64,000 nucleotides of DNA from Lepidostoma basale (GCA_022606425.2 JAHDVF020000898.1:86001-150000), one strand, 5' to 3'. Counted from the first letter of the stretch, positions 31,888-43,339 are shown. Numbers and translations: made by a program. Notes: a model not told the origin generated them from the sequence alone.

Positions 31888-32410
31888 ATTGAATATTTTT
31901 AATCCCAGCATAATTATAACTTAAAAGTACATGCAAGATGACACGTAAGTAAAACGATATATAATTTCTTCACTCTTCGATATAATTTAGAATTATATAA
32001 AATATGCAATGCGGAAATATAATCTGTATTCATTTCAACGGCAAAATAGAATAAACTGAAAACATATTTATGAATTAGAAATATAAATATTATACTTACG
32101 GAAGCAAGTTTCTTCATATTCTTTTAGAGAGCCTCGACGTCCAATATTTTATATTTTCGCTATCATCCTTTGAAATAACCTGAAAGCAATTTAATTATCA
32201 TTGAATATTTTTAATCCCAGAAACTTCATAACCTAATAGTACATAGATATGATACGTAAGTAAAACGATTTATAATTTCTTCTCTATTCGATATTATTTA
32301 GAACTATAACTTTGAAATATGTAATGCGGAAATATAATATGTACTCATTTCAACGGCAAAATAGAATAACTTGAAGATATATATGAATTAGAAATATAAA
32401 TATACTTACA
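31888..32410 (+). repeat. Direct duplication of about 212 bp
   Basis: The unit at 31888-32099 and the unit at 32200-32410 share the order ATTGAATATTTTTAATCCCA, GTAAGTAAAACGAT, TTCATTTCAACGGCAAAATA and GAATTAGAAATATAAATAT. They differ by substitutions and small gaps, so this is an old duplication. Each unit ends in TATACTTAC. The function is unknown. Confidence 0.8.
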
Positions 32411-32487
32411 AAATATTACGACGTACAAATTACGTTTTGACAGTCAGAGACCACGTGACCAATCGAACGGCTAGAATTCTAGAAAAC

Positions 32488-32605
32488 AAATTAAAATATG
32501 TTCATAAACGTTCAAGCAAGTAATATTTAATATCATGTCAAAATGGAAATTAAAATATGTTCACAAACGTTCAAGCAAGTAATATTTAATATCATGTCAA
32601 AGTGG
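32488..32605 (+). repeat. Tandem duplication, two 59-bp units
   Basis: The units start at 32488 and 32547. They are nearly identical (TTCATAAACG against TTCACAAACG, and CAAAATGG against CAAAGTGG). The unit runs from AAATTAAAATATG to TCATGTCAAAATGG. It lies just beyond the longer duplicated segment. Confidence 0.9.
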
Positions 32606-32609
32606 AAAT

Positions 32610-33830
32610 TATAATAATATATAACTCACAGCTCAATTGATTTATCATATTAATATTGGAAGATTATCATTAAGTAATCACCGTCGAACGTAAGAGAAAC
32701 AAATAAGTTTCAGCCACACGAAAAAATAAAATTTCGTTCATAACCTCAAAATGACACTCGCGTAAAAATTATACTCGCCATAATTTAGAAGCATAATTAC
32801 CTGTCTGCATTAATGTACATTAAAATAACGCCAATAAAATAGATTGTACCAATTAAACAACCAATTATTTTAGTACGTAATAAGTAAAACGTATTAAGTA
32901 TTATAGGGTAAGCAGCACAATGATTGGCACTCTAAGAAAAACTTTTCATGTCTATGCGTCTCACTTTTTATGTTTATGATTTTTTTCTTTTTAAATTAAT
33001 ATTTTATGAACTATTTAGATAATAAAAAACACACACAGCAATCCTTCTGAAATAACCATTAGTCGTAGATTTTTTTGCAAAAAAAATATCCTAAAAACAT
33101 AATCATTGGCACCTCCAGTATAATGATTGGCATAACGTAAATGTATAATTATTGGCACAGTAAATATATTTATTCAGAGGGATCATTCTCATTATCTACT
33201 TCTAAATTGGTTGTTTCTGTACTAATCCAAGTAGGTTTAAGTTTTTTTGTAAATATTAAATAATGCATTGAAATCAGGTGACTTGTTAACGTTTTTTTCC
33301 ATTTCCAATTCTCAATTAGTTTTACCAGGCATGAAAAAAAAAATTCCTCAAAATGCAAAATATATTAATTAAAGATTTTAAAACAGTGCGAAAATTTATT
33401 ATTTCGACAATTTTACAGTTTCTACGTGCTATTGAAACGAAGAGTGCAAATCATTGGGGGGGTGCCAACATTAGTACTTCTTACCCTACATCCCAAAGTA
33501 AAACGCAATATATTGGACTGTCAGAAAGAAAAACACATTGTTGCCACTACACAAAATTACATGGAGACTGAATTCTCTCCAGACCATGTCAAACGAATAT
33601 AGACTCAAAAGATTGATACTCAGGTGATACGAACATTAAGGTCTATATTCGCTTGCACTACGAAAATTTTCAATTAATTGATTAATTTATAAAGTTAATT
33701 AGAGCTCGATTAATAACAAAAATATGCCTATGACGACCGCCGTATTCCACTTAATCCATTCTCCAAGTTTCAGAAGGATCTGTTGAGGAATCACCGAGAA
33801 AGAAGGAGACACACAGAAGGCACATTGAGT
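32610..33830. other. AT-rich spacer with repeated ATTGGCAC motif
   Basis: The motif AATNATTGGCAC, which contains an inverted CCAAT box, occurs at 32929-32940, 33101-33112, 33121-33132 (ending CAT) and 33147-33158. No coding signal is convincing. Confidence 0.45.
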
Positions 33831-33837
33831 TTTATTT

Positions 33838-33866
33838 ATATGTAGATGTAGATGTAGATGTAGATA
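33838..33866 (+). repeat. Hexanucleotide repeat (ATGTAG)n
   Basis: A short tandem run of TGTAGA/ATGTAG with about four copies lies within the AT-rich sequence. Confidence 0.85.
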
Positions 33867-33869
33867 AAC

Positions 33870-36250
33870 ACGAAATATTGTGGCATCGTGTATCATCAAT
33901 ATCGTGCGCAACAAAACTCCGCTTGGGTAAATACTTGTTTGAGAGAGGAGGGGGAGATAGGAGAGACGGTGCCGCCCTAGATGGCCTAGAGTCCTAGAGC
34001 ATGCGGATCCAGGATTGGGTTCTTTAGCCACACGAGGACCCACAGCCGTGAAGGGTTCAACCGTCTTCCTCCTTATTTATTACAGAATGTACTCTGAGAA
34101 ATGTTGAATAAGTTTGCTTGAAACATAAATATCTTCATTGAGATCGTTTAGTTCAGTGTTTATTCTGTTCTCGAGTCACTTGTTATTCCAATCCCTTACA
34201 ATTACAATATCGGAGAGCCAGATGTTGAACATAGGCAGAAAGTTCTTACAAGAAAAACAAACTAAATCCTAATGAGGAATGTTTGTCAATAGCCGCGATT
34301 TGTTTCACTGGAAGATTGTATTGATTGCCTAGGAGAACCAATAAAATATTGTATAGAGTCTTCAGATCCCTTTCTTTCTGTTTGAAGTGAGCAGAAAGCC
34401 AAGTTTATGTTTTCTTCCAGCTAAATATTGGCTGGTTACTGATTCACCGCCAAGTTTTTCTCGACGAAGTACAAGCACTTAAAAGTTTTCTATCCAGAAG
34501 AGAAATTCATGATTTGGTACTTAAGACATAACGGAACTTTCAAGACTCACATTTCAATTTAGCGCCATTCCGGAAACACAGACAATTCGAGAGATAGTTG
34601 GTAAAATGATAACAAAGACGATAAGATATGTGCTGACGTCTCTCCTCAATTAACGTAAAAGGAGTGTATATTATAAAATATTATATTATGAATATATAAT
34701 ATATATTATCACACAAAGCAGTTATCACATTGGAAATATTGATTTTGTACAACAGCGGTGTTGCAGGTAGGCCAAAGTTTTATATTGTCAACTGTAATTT
34801 GAAAATTTAATCAATGTGCGCCCCAAACCATTCGATGGCGTACTTCCATGCTATTATAGCTTTTAACGTAAGGAAAATAATCTGTCGTAGGAGTTTGGAA
34901 TATGAAAGGCATATTAATGAATGTCAGAGAGTACATTTATAAACTTTGGGTTTGCACTTTGTACACTAACAGAATGTTTTTCAAAAGGTCCCGTTGATCT
35001 TAGGTAATCATATCGATGCACTGGGGAAGAACTCCCGGTACAGGGTGAAGCAATACCTTAAAAGTGTCAAATAGGGTTGCGTCAAGTCTTCGTGGATGTT
35101 ATAGATGGCGCCAGCAAAATAATAATAATAAATTATTGTAGATGATATATTATATAAATTGGCATTTTTTACAAAATAATTATCTTAAGCGGTGCTGGCT
35201 AGACTCCCTCTCATTGTGTTTCACGGCCAACCCCAAGGGAGAAGAATGGCGCTGTAAAACATATTCCATATTGCAATTTAGTTATCAACCGTACTATACA
35301 TATTTGACAGCGCTCGATGCAGTCATTTAATATTTAGATCAGGATAGGATCATTTGAAAAGGTGCGTTTTAAGTCTCGATCTTAGCTCTAATTTGCTCTC
35401 AGAAGATTGTGCCAGGCTGAAGAGCCGGCAAAGATAACCAGCCCATAAGATAAGAGATGGTATTCACACTATATGTATACTGCCGTGCACTCTAGCTTTA
35501 GGTGATGCAGAGTTACGTTATGTAAGTTGGGGCCGTTTCATGCATCGCCTTAAAGGCCGTCCGGTAGAGACATGAACCTTCGTTCACAAATATCACAAAA
35601 AATTAGGCACGTTCCCCTCATAAATCATTCTGATATAAAACACAATTCACTTGACACTCGGGTGGCCGCATGTCACATGTGGCGACCATCTTCGGAATCT
35701 CGCCTCGGGTAGCCGCTTAGGAACATTTACATATTGCGATTGTACATTATAACCAATTGGTATTTGGAATAACTTCAATCGCTCATATCACCCATATAAT
35801 ATAGAATAGTTGACTAAATTGAGACGAATAATTTTGTTTGCAGGCGCTAGATATGATAATAGACCAGATGGAATACTCATTTCAAAAATTAATTTAAACA
35901 ACGAGCTATTTAAAACACATTAATATAATATATTAATAATACCTTGGTTTGAACATCAGCGGCTCTGTAAAGTGGTTATTGTGTAGTTGGCAAATAGTCC
36001 GTTGTCCTACTCAAAGTAATGTTTGAGATTCGGGGACCTAACTTGTTCTTGACTTAATCAAACCGAGCTAAAGGACTTTCGGGGAGTTGGCTGCGGACAC
36101 TCGATCTGCTCAATACGTTTGGAGCCATTCCCAAGCCTTTGAATCATTTAAGAGGGATTTTGCGGTCATGTTTTCTCGCTTCTGTATTTTTAGGCAGATA
36201 TCGTATTTATTAATTTTTAATTATTATATTAATTAATTAATTTATAATTT
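33870..36250. other. Long spacer with few recognised features
   Basis: No gene is recognised in this stretch of about 2.4 kb. GC-richer patches occur at about 33960-34060, containing CCCTAGATGGCC (a weak CTCF-like match), at 35090-35115, containing AGATGGCGCC, and at 35640-35720. The last holds CATGTCACATGTGGCGACC. Confidence 0.4.
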
Positions 36251-36252
36251 TG

Positions 36253-36487
36253 CTGAATCGCTCTTTACATCATTACAGTGCGGGCCGATGTAAAGGATGT
36301 AGCTGTCGGGTGATTCTCGTGACATAGGATACGTGTAATAGCTAATCTGTCACCATGTTATTATCACGTAAATTCTACACCAGACCAAAGACAGTGTGAC
36401 AATCACAATGACATCGCCGGTAATCGAATCCGGGACCTTCGGTGTGGTAGTCATAGCACTTACCACTCGGCCACGAAGGTCGTTATA
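36253..36487 (-). repeat. tRNA-derived SINE, copy 3
   Basis: On the minus strand the head starts with TATAACGACCTTCGTGGCCG. The A box lies at about 36457-36472 (GCCGAGTGGTAAGTGC) and the B box at about 36420-36434 (GGATTCGATTACC, one change). The body (ATTGTCACACTGTCTTTGGT and CTGGTGTAGAATTTACG) and the tail (CTGTAATGATGTAAAGAGCG) match the other copies. This is the most complete copy, with about 235 bp. Confidence 0.85.
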
Positions 36488-36489
36488 CT

Positions 36490-37790
36490 AGAATATTAAA
36501 TATACCTAAGTATGTACGATCTAAAGTAAAAGGAAGTTAGTCCTAGCCTTCTCGCACGTGCTCTAAGTAGAGTCCATTCCGCACACTCTGGCGGGCGGTG
36601 TTTATGTAGCGAACTCATCTGTCGCTCTCAGTGCCTTCGCTATGTTTCTCTGTATGGAATCAGACAGCCGCTAGGCCCAAGTATTACAAATTGCAGCTTT
36701 ACGAGTAACATACATATATTATATTATAGGTACATATTTCATATATCTCGACTGGTGCTTATATATTATTTACGATACTGTGGTAGCTGGACGACGCGCG
36801 ACGTTTCGTATTTGAATATCGCAAGGCTTGAGCTGTCTGGAATCAACAGCGAGGGCCATCTCGTTGGGCTCGAGAAAGCGCCAGAAGAGCCCAGGGGAAT
36901 GCCACTCCTTTATCCTCCGTGCTACAGCTAAGCGACTAATGAAATATGGTGAAAATATACATTTTTCCTAATGAATTTCTGCGGTTTGGCAATTAACGGT
37001 CCTATCTTGGCGCGTTTACATTAACCACACGTCAAGTCGGTTCCGAGACAAGTTCTGCTCGATAATTCCGTAGTTCCGCGAATTGTGTAACGGGGGTGAG
37101 GCCTATCTCACTTCGGTGCCAGAAACAGGAGTTTTCAAAAGGAAATCTAATATTGTGAATTGCTCCCAACATAATGACACAAGTTTATCGGGCACGAGGA
37201 CTCCGGCAGACTGGGAGAAGAGTGGAGGCGGCTTCTGAGATACTCGTATAATCAAATGTCGTTTCGTCAAGTAAAATATTTTACAAAATTCTTCACAAAA
37301 CAGAGTTTACAGTTTAATGTATTGGTGTTCCGTCCATTCCGATAAATGAATGATTAAGGTCATGTCTTGCCTAAGACAAATAAGCTAAATTATTAGTGGA
37401 AACTTTCGCTCAACCTATTAAGTGAACGAGAAACCTTTACAGTCCTGATTCGAGCACTCCTTATTTGTCCTCTGTGGAACGAAAATTAAACCAACAGAGC
37501 CTTTCACTTTACCACCACTTTAACGTTGTTTTTCTTACTATCAAAACATCACATATCCATAGAAGGAATTGGTTACGTATCCCTGATTACTTATACTTGG
37601 AATTTTATTACCTACCTGTATATATTTTAATACTCGAAACGAAATTAAATCGGCCAGTTTAGATTTTTAGTATAAAATCGTTGTCAACATGAAATATATT
37701 TGAATTTGCCAGAAGGATTTTAATTCGCACTACGGTCACTTATCACATTGCATTTGACACCTTATCATATACGGATTTAAAGCACATTCG
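36490..37790. other. Spacer with GC-richer patches
   Basis: A segment at 36780-37100 is GC-richer and contains CCAGAAGAGCCCAGG and CCTATCTTGGCGCG, but no reading frame with a recognisable domain. TACTCGTA occurs at 37241-37248. Confidence 0.35.
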
Positions 37791-37794
37791 CCTA

Positions 37795-37850
37795 AAAGGT
37801 CTCATTTCTACTGCATTTATTCTACTTGCACCCTTCTTTTAACAGTTTCG
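37795..37850 (-). pseudogene. LINE A scrap
   Basis: AAAGGTCTCATTTCTACTGC followed by ATTTATTCTACTTGC resembles 41808-41840 (GGGACCTCATCTCTACCGC, ATTTATTCTGCT), which encodes INAVEMRSLRR on the minus strand. Confidence 0.5.
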
Positions 37851-37904
37851 TGCATAATTTTCAAACACAAAGGTTGGCACAAGAACACCGCTGTGCACTG
37901 TCAT

Positions 37905-38110
37905 CATGAATGAAGACAGAATGAAGAATAAATGACGTAAATGGAAATAGAAATAGAGGAAGTCCAAGGAAAACGTGACACGATCAAATCAATCTAATAT
38001 TAAATCTCGGCCACGTAAGGAACCGGAGAAACCAAAGTGCGTGCATATAAGTGTAGTGGGGGAGAAGAGTATGTCAGGACAGGAGAATGTGCTTTATGGT
38101 TACGTCTAAT
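37905..38110 (+). pseudogene. LINE A C-terminal fragment, opposite orientation
   Basis: The plus strand contains ATGAATGAAGACAGAATG, AGAGGAAGTCCAAGGAAAAC and GTGACACGATCAAATCAATC, CTCGGCCACGTAAGGAACCG and GTATGTCAGGACAGGAG. These correspond to the LINE A codons for MERMGEERM, SRGRPRKTWHDQIN, LGHVRSRN and CQDR. It faces the scrap at 37795-37850. Confidence 0.65.
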
Positions 38111-38499
38111 CCTGGCTTAAGTTGAATTGATTGATAATGATAACCGCTCCCTTAAAACCAATCCTGAGTAGCTCAACAATATATTTCCCTTATTCTATTT
38201 GATGATGGACAACAAATCTATGAAGTCACGTCAGATAATGCAGATATTCCATCTCCAGTCAAATTGGTTCATAATAAATTTTTACATTACTTATATTGTA
38301 AACCATTTTCACCCTTGAATTCCCTCGAGGATATTTAGTTTAACGATTTAATTCTCAAATCAAGTAAATGTTAATTCTTGGTTTCTTAAATATACATAAT
38401 TATACATATAATAGTAATCTAAATATTTGATTTTTATGAAACAAAACCACACCAATAAACCAGAATCCAACCTACATTCCCTGGAACTTGGAGATGGTT

Positions 38500-38640
38500 T
38501 GAGAAATAACTAAATACCCAGCCATCAGACAGAAAGGATGGACCGCCTACGATTCATATCCTGTGCCCCACGCCCCATTGCAAAAATGATGGGTCACTAA
38601 TCTTCCGCATTCTCTATTGGAAATAAGCAGCGGCAATAAT
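38500..38640. other. Possible LINE A 3' trace
   Basis: CAGACAGAAAGGATGGACCG with CATATCCTG resembles the 3' end of LINE A (GGCAGAGAGAATGGACCGCC, CTATCCTGGC) on the minus strand. The match is too short to be secure. Confidence 0.3.
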
Positions 38641-38644
38641 CAGC

Positions 38645-38890
38645 TCCATTAATTTTCATCATCATCAGCGTGTGTCCATCCACTCCTGGACGTAGGCCTC
38701 CTCCATCTGCTCCCATGTTCGTCGATCCTGGGCAACACGCGTCCATGTCGAACCAGCAGTCTCTTTAATATCCTGAGTTTCGGGTTACAGTTCTAGAACG
38801 CCAGCAAAGGAGGACAAGGCCTGTCAAGGTCATTTTAGCACTGCAACTCTTCCAATGATGTTCGACGCTCCTGTTGTGCTCTATAGTACA
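38645..38890 (-). pseudogene. LINE D 3' fragment, second copy
   Basis: Read on the plus strand, TTCATCATCATCAG, CATCCACTCCTGGACGTAGG, CCTCCTCCATCTGCT, CGATCCTGGGCAACACGCG and TTTTAGCACTGCAACTCTTC align with 30165-30425 over their full length. The minus strand is the coding direction. Both copies keep the ATC/GAT tail and the last 70 or so codons, so they are 5'-truncated to about the same point. Confidence 0.7.
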
Positions 38891-38894
38891 GTAG

Positions 38895-40445
38895 TATAGT
38901 AAAAGTACAGTCGCCTGCCATGCTAAATTTTAGTTCTGATAAGAATTAATCAAAAATTTATTACGAATAAATATGTGTTTTTTTACAGAAATGACGGCGA
39001 GTATCACGTGAAGAAAATATTGTTATTTAATAAACCTCGAATACGCCGATTCCAATCTGTACAAAAAGCGAACCGAATAAAAAGAGACTGAATGAATTAA
39101 GAACTGAAAGCAAAATTATGAAAACCGTTTTTGATAAATATTGTAGGCTCTGCTAAAGACATCGTTTCCGGTTATACCGAGATAGATAAAAATAGATAAC
39201 GAACATAACGGTACTAAGTGCTGCTTGATAAGGATTCCGGGTGGTCTTATTTCGCCGGTTGTCTTCTTCCTATCACCAGTTTGTTCTAATTCAGCTTAGT
39301 CCTCCGCGGGTGGGGGTGGCTCGGGGCGGCCGCGCACGCGCACCCCCACCCCTATTCGAACCGAGGACCTCACTGTAGAACCCTCCGCAGGCACAGTGCG
39401 CTTCAAGAACTCCAACCCTGCAGACCTGGCTCCAGGCAGCACCAGCACCGCACTTTAAACAACTTTCTGTCTCGTGACTCTATTACTCTAACTCTCGAGT
39501 TCGCCCCTAACGGTCCTTTATGCTTTCCAACACTTTCATCATTCGATTCTTTTTTCTATTAAATTCGCAAAAAGACCTTTGAAATATTTTTTTAAATAAA
39601 ACATTTTATTTAATAAAAATATCATTATTCCGAATATTTTCAGAAGAAATATTTTCTTAAATTTTAGTAGAACTTTTGTATTTATTTACAATACTAGCAA
39701 AACTTTTGCAGTTTTCCGAATGTTTTAAACTTTGTATGTAAGTTTAAAAAGAAAACTTTTTCTCTTATAATTGAATTAAAAGAAGCATATTCTCAATTGG
39801 AAGTAGAAATATGGGATTCGCTCGAGATACATAAAATAGAGTTCAAGAAGAAAGACAACCACACCACCAAAGGTAAGAACTTTTTTATTGCTATTATGTC
39901 TTGTGAAAAGTATTTTGAGAACAATGCTAATTTTTTAATTTGGCTTTGAATAGGTCCCATTTCTTTGTTGCAAAGTTGTATTGAAAGTTAATTTTACATT
40001 CTACAGCGAGATAATACATTCGCAGCTTTTATTTTATTGCAATTGGATACAAGTCTTCCCCAAAATCATTTTAATTCTTCCCAACAAATTTTTATTATGA
40101 TGTTTTCCGAAAAGTGACATAACAATAAGATTTCTGCTTATTTCTTGCGAAATATTTAAATTATTTGCGTGTTTGGCAGTTTAAAAGTGAATCAATACTT
40201 AACAACATATCGGTTCCGGTGCTATCTAAGGCCACGTGAACAATTTTCCTTCAACCGTTTTAGAATTTTAAAAGTATATATATTGACTAACTTCTGTAAT
40301 AATGTAATATATATGGTGACATAATATATGTGTTTCGGCCAAAACAATGGACTGTTTTATGTCATATTTTTTACACCACTTTTATTATGACAAATATTTT
40401 TTGAAAGCTTAAAGAGTAAGTAAAGCTCGTAGATACCTGACTTAA
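38895..40445. other. Spacer with a GC-rich patch
   Basis: The patch at 39300-39450 is very GC-rich (GGGGGTGGCTCGGGGCGGCC) and contains a near-palindromic stretch, GGGTGGGGGTGG with CACCCCCACCCC about 30 bp apart, which could form a stem. No coding domain is recognised. The rest is AT-rich. Confidence 0.4.
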
Positions 40446-40448
40446 GTA

Positions 40449-40745
40449 CAGCTAACTATCTAACTAACCATCACGCCATTTCCCCGAAGGGGTAGGCAGA
40501 GAGGATGGATCGCCACAATGGCCTGTCCTGGCATACCTCTCGGGATTCCACTACATTCATACATCGTACCATGCACGCACGTCGATTATTCCGACTTCGA
40601 ATGTGGCCGCCTTTTAGTAATTGATTAATTTGGTCATGCCATGTTTTCCTCGGTCGTCCTCGGCTTCTTTTCCCACTCACGCTGCTTGTGTACAACTTTT
40701 TAACCATTCTCCTCTCATCTGACAACATCTGAAAGTACAACATCT
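40449..40745 (-). pseudogene. LINE A C-terminal fragment with TTAG tail
   Basis: The minus-strand frame of 90 codons contains ERRMVKKLYTSSVSGKRSR, GRPRKTWHDQINQLLKGGH, and NRRACMVRCMNVVESREVC, ending in SILSAYPFGEMA. It aligns with the last 90 residues of the 41418-42104 copy. After the stop, read on the minus strand, comes TGATGGTTAGTTAGATAGTT, a tail of TTAG-type repeats. The ORF is open but lacks all catalytic parts. Confidence 0.8.
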
Positions 40746-40749
40746 GACA

Positions 40750-41070
40750 ATAACCAGTTATTTAGTTCATCACACGTGTTATATACATATATTAAAGGGA
40801 GATAGATACTATGTAGGTATATATGCTAGAACGTTACATTAATATTTTCTCAAAGATAAATCACCGTTCGCGCGGTGAGTTCCAGTGAATTCAACATGAA
40901 TTGTGTTTTTACAAGTTATTAGGAAGAGGTGAAGTTCCCTTCCCACTCTTGAGATCGGAATAATATTTGTATAAGCAGCGCCCTGAAAGGTATGAAAATG
41001 AATCGTCTGCCACAATTCCAATTCTAACCAGAAAATAAATGTCTTCTAATTATAAAAATATAAAAAGCTA
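40750..41070. other. Spacer, nothing recognised
   Basis: No recognised feature in this short AT-rich gap. Confidence 0.35.
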
Positions 41071-41076
41071 TTGACG

Positions 41077-41282
41077 ATTTTTTTATGAATTAAAGCACTG
41101 TTTTTTCCACTTTTGAATTTATTTTTCTCGACATGTTTCGAAGGCTTACACCTTCATAATCGGGAGAACGATATAAACGTTTATATCGTATTCCCGATGA
41201 TGAAGGGTAAGCCTTCGAAACATGTCGAGAAAAATAAATTCAAGAGTGGAAAAAACAGTGTTTTAATTCATAAAAAATCTTC
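41077..41282. mobile_element. Foldback family 3, two facing hammerhead-like motifs
   Basis: A palindrome of about 205 bp with the ends GATTTTTTTATGAATTAAAG and its inverse. The plus-strand motif (41194-41226) reads CCGATGA, T, stem GAAGG / CCTTC around GTAAG, then GAAAC and ATGTC. The minus-strand motif (41130-41164) reads CCGATTA, T, GAAGG / CCTTC around TGTAAG, GAAAC, ATGTC. The arms share CCACTTTTG..TTTATTT before GTTTCG with family 2, so the two families are related. The open frame 41113-41322 through it is not taken as a gene. Confidence 0.75.
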
Positions 41283-41394
41283 ATTATGGAATTACACAGT
41301 GTTAACACCCGAAGTTATCTAAAAAAAATATTTTATCAAAAATATTTTTTTGTTTCATTTGTACCCAGTTTAAGAAGTAAAAAAATGATTTCAT

Positions 41395-42614
41395 AAACAA
41401 ACAAACAAACAAAACCATCACGCCGTTTCCCCGCAGGGGTAGGCAGAGAGAATGGACCGCCACACTACTCTATCCTGGCACACCTCTCTAGCTTCCTCCA
41501 CATTCATACATCGAGTCATACATGCACGTCGATTCTTCCGGCTTCTGACATGACCAACTTTTAATATTTGATTAATTTGGTCATGCCATGTTTTCCTCGG
41601 TCGACCTCGACTCCTTACTCCATTTACATTGTTAACGTATACTTTTTTAACCATTCTTTCTTCACCCATGCGCTCCATATGTCCGAACCAACGAAGCGAA
41701 CCTTTCATAATTTTGTTCATAAAACCTTCTTTCGCTCTACACTCCTTCCTAATATCAGCATTTGAGATTCTGTCGTACATCGTTCTACCACACATACGTC
41801 TTAGGGACCTCATCTCTACCGCATTTATTCTGCTCTCATCTTTCTTCTGCCAGTTCCATGCTTCGCTTCCATACATAAGGTTTGGAACCAGAACTCCATT
41901 GTGAACGGCCATTTTCGCTTTCATTGATAAATTCTTGTTTCCAATAACTACTTTTAAAGCTCCATTCACTTTGTTACCCGCACCAACCCTTCTTTCAATA
42001 TCACTGTCCGTTCGGCCATCCGCTGTGAACATGCTACCTAAATACACAAATTCACTCACGTGTTCCAAGTTCTCTTCATTTACACTTATATTACAAACTG
42101 TCATTTGCTCTTCCCTTTAAAAAACTAACACCTTTGACTTTCCAACATTCATCATTAAATCGTTCGACTTGCATACCTTATACATTCTCGACACCAAGAC
42201 TTGTAATTCGTCCGCACTATCCGCAACGAGAACGGCATCGTCCGCGTAAAGCAGACAGTTTACAGACAGATCACTCATCTTAGCACCAGCATTTATACCT
42301 TTAAGTTCTTTCATACACTTGTCCATATACAGATTGAACAACCAAGGGGACATCACGCAGCCCTGCTTAACACCCTTCGTGATATCAAACCAGGGCGTGA
42401 TGTCCCCATTTACCCTAACACTGGCAGGGCTCCCTTCGTAGAGAGAAGCAACCGCCCGTATCAGTTTTGTGCTCACTCCGTATTCGGACAAGATTGACCA
42501 CAGTTTTTCTCTGTTCACTCGATCATAGGCTTTTTTGCAAATCGACAAACGCACAGAAAAGCTTACGGTTTTTGGCCATAAACTAATAAAATCATTACGG
42601 GCCATCCGACCCAT
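41395..42614 (-). mobile_element. LINE A, best copy (5'-truncated, RTE/L1-like)
   Basis: The largest LINE A copy runs on the minus strand from about 42600 to a 3' tail of GTTT repeats at 41395-41414. Only the second half of the protein is left. At least eight other pieces of the family are present in the window, with 3' tails of GTTT or TTAG repeats instead of poly-A. Short tandem tails of this type are known from RTE-clade LINEs, which together with the protein motifs suggests RTE or a near relative. It is one of the better-preserved pieces. Confidence 0.8.
41418..42590 (-). pseudogene. LINE A reverse transcriptase, C-terminal half
   Basis: From the N-terminal side it reads KKAYDRVNREKLW (palm motif with the first Asp), SVRVNGDITPWFDI, KGVKQGCVMSPWLFNLYMDK, the catalytic CLLYADDAVLVADS, NVGKSKVLVF, then after a stop near 42117 EFVYLGSMFTADGRTDSDIE. 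The C-terminal region follows: VLVPNLMYGSEAW, LRRMCGRTMYDRI, LRWFGHMERMGEERMV, RSRGRPRKTWHDQI and SILSAYPCGETA. The palm carries both D and DD residues. A frameshift near 42535 and a stop near 42117 break it. The endonuclease domain and 5' end are lost. Confidence 0.85.
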
Positions 42615-42619
42615 CGATC

Positions 42620-43060
42620 TCGATTAATCGAGATTTTTTATTAAAGCGCAAGTGAGCAAGAACCTACCCGTACATCTAAAAATACTGTAATTAAAGGGAG
42701 TCATAGCATTCAATTTAAACATAATAATTGTTCCAAGAAACGAAGGTTTCCATTAATATTATGTACTTAATACGGTACTCCGTATCGCGAGTAAAATAAC
42801 GAAATATTTTGTTTTTCTAAACAAATAGATGAGTACCTGAGCAATCTGGGATCACGAAAACAAAGTTCTAAAATATAGTTAACAGCAGTCGAGTCATAAG
42901 GCCACCTAGGAATATTTACATTTCATATAAGGTCATTCGAGTGATATCAGTATGCGAAATAAGGAAGCCGTCTTCTGGGAAAACATCCTCAAACACACAG
43001 ATACTTATGAGTAATTTTATCTCAAAATAATTAGCATCATTGATTCCAAGTGAGTATTAA
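42620..43060. other. AT-rich spacer
   Basis: Nothing recognised. Confidence 0.4.
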
Positions 43061-43064
43061 TGTC

Positions 43065-43335
43065 AGTCGCGGCTATTGAGGCGCCATTTAAATTTGAATG
43101 CTGGTATCTCATAGCAAGGGGCGGAGCTATGCAAATCCGCCACCTTTAAGACCGGAGATCATATCGCGTATTTATCGCCAGACCGTAATTAAACGTCCGT
43201 CGCCATCGGAAGAGAGGTAAAGCCCCGCGGAGCATAAATCCCATTCCCGGCCGGCAGCGCTCATCCCTCCCTGCCCAGGAACTCGCACTTGCCGCCAAGT
43301 AAACTAGCGCGGCCAACTACCCAATTCAATTCCTA
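43065..43335. promoter_or_regulatory. Candidate conserved regulatory block with octamer site
   Basis: A GC-richer block without coding signal contains GGGCGGAGCTATGCAAATCC, in which ATGCAAAT is the POU octamer, at about 43129. It also has TTTATCGCC and GTAATTAAACG (homeodomain-type core) and CCCCGCGGAGC. The mix of GC-rich and homeodomain-type sites in an AT-rich setting resembles insect conserved non-coding elements. This is inference. Confidence 0.35.
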
Positions 43336-43339
43336 ACAC

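Noticed and set aside
33353..33571. Small host protein
   Set aside because: The 72-codon frame has no recognisable domain, lies in AT-rich sequence and shows no splice or promoter evidence.
40310..40380. Further hammerhead-like motif (GGCCGAAACACATAT on the minus strand)
   Set aside because: GAAAC is present, but I could find neither the CTGANGA core at proper distance nor an inverted partner.
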